Shown: one piece after another, positions 63,175-64,000 of the stretch
How the letters are laid out: every line of letters begins with the position of its first letter
Position numbering within the stretch: position 1 is the first letter of the stretch
Assembly (NCBI GenBank): GCA_025024175.1
Contig: QCXZ01000086.1
Span: forward strand, 16,954,245 to 17,018,244
Origin: Rhyzopertha dominica
Lineage: Eukaryota; Arthropoda; Insecta; Coleoptera; Bostrichidae
Direction of reading: 5' to 3'
Length of the DNA: 64,000 nt
Notes under the pieces: model-generated
Databases searched by the model: none
What the model was told of the DNA's origin: nothing
What the model saw: only the letters and a program-made list of their open reading frames with translations
Program-made: the position numbers and the translations under genes

Positions 63175-64000
63175 TATTGATTCAATTTGCAGCGGTTTTT
63201 TAAGTGATTTTCATAGTCGTCTTATGTACATCTAAACTCAACCTTGTTTGTGATTGTTTGGTATTTCGGTTTTTCGTCAAAAATTAATTTAAAAGGTATT
63301 AGGTTTGTTGCTTTATGAATGTGTGTATTATATGTAAACATTGCAAATTTAACAGCATTCTGTTTAGGATTTATGTAATGTTTCAAATATTCTTTTATAG
63401 TATGGTGACTTCTTTCAAGCGCACCATTTGTTTGTGGATGGTACGGTGTTGGCGTTACATGTCTAATTTTAAATATTTAGTTGACATTATTCTTTATAAG
63501 TTTTGAATTAAAGTCTGTTCCTTGATCTGTAAGAATACATTCTGGAATTCCGAATAACATAATAAATTCTACAAGTTCTGAAGCGATAGATTCATGATTT
63601 GGAATAGCTTTAGCATAATAATACTTAGTTAAATCGTCTTGCATTGTTAAAATAAAACGATTTTCTTTTTCAGTTATTGGAAGTGTTCCAACTATATAAG
63701 TTTTTGAAATGGTCGTTCAGACATTGTTTTAATTTGTATTGGTGCTTCCGCGTAACTTATTCTTTTATTTAATTGACAAGACTTACATTTCTTTATGTAT
63801 TCCATTATAATCTTCTTTCATATTAAAAAAAAAGTTTCCTTAATTCTGTAATATGTTCTTCTAAAACCTGAATGTCCTGAAACAGACGCTTCGTGATTTT
63901 TTTGTAATACTTTCAGAATTTCTTCTTTACGTTCTGACGTTATTCTTGGTCTATTTATTAAAGTAAACTGAAATTTTGTATCTTTAAATATAAATTTTAT
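63175..64000 (-). pseudogene. integrase core of the retrovirus-like remnant
   Basis: Minus strand, broken frames: zinc-binding end (KKCKSCQLNKRISYAEAP near 63770), catalytic ILTMQDDLTKYYYAKAIP (about 63600-63655), ILTDQGTDFNS (about 63500-63535) and TPTPYHPQTNGALERSH (63410-63460). The three acidic residues are recognisable, but stops interrupt. The rest of pol lies beyond the window. Confidence 0.72.

Noticed and set aside
1..64000. tRNA and rRNA genes
   Set aside because: No cloverleaf or conserved rRNA stretch was recognised by eye; a covariance search was not possible.

Overview
The window looks like insect nuclear DNA: AT-rich, interrupted by (TA)n microsatellites, with canonical GT-AG introns, and built almost entirely of transposable elements. 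Penelope-like, CR1-type, Ty3/gypsy, BEL/Pao, mariner, pogo and THAP-transposase remnants all occur. The only recognisable cellular genes are fragments. One is the Toll-pathway adaptor tube in a form continuing into a kinase-like segment, the arrangement known from non-dipteran insects; the other is a RING-finger gene piece. That suggests a non-dipteran insect, perhaps a beetle (the order is a weak guess).

Layout. 1-13815: a tandem array in which a pogo-type DNA transposon (minus) alternates with five nearly identical copies of the upstream flank, exon 1, intron and exon 2 of tube (plus). The last copy runs on into a frameshifted remainder of the gene, cut by a (TA)n tract. 13928-16855: non-coding repeats. 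16856-24490: a palindrome of Penelope termini with hammerhead-ribozyme-like cores, a nearly intact CR1-type element, and three Penelope fragments. 24892-28300: a chimeric patchwork (non-LTR ORF1, RING exon, Ty3 integrase, LTR, BEL gag). 29269-30447: a dead mariner with both ends. 30498-37258: gypsy pol remnants and a second Penelope family; the same 1.77 kb flanks both sides of a 100-N gap, probably an unmerged contig overlap. 37800-40690: a second pogo relic and a THAP/DDE_Tnp_4 transposase relic. 41880-48780: a 145-bp tandem repeat split by a young, complete gypsy element. 49430-56299: a GC-rich non-autonomous LTR element whose LTRs carry a repeated hairpin motif and whose internal region lacks reverse transcriptase. 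57519-64000: an insect endogenous retrovirus-like (errantivirus-type) integrase-env remnant, broken by a CR1 copy and by a palindrome-ended repeat.

No intact cellular gene, rRNA, tRNA or CRISPR array was seen. The best candidate for something undescribed is the pogo/tube array: amplification of the Toll-pathway death-domain exons as a macrosatellite together with an already inactivated transposon. Second is the consistent head-to-head architecture of two unrelated Penelope families, each arm with its own hammerhead core.
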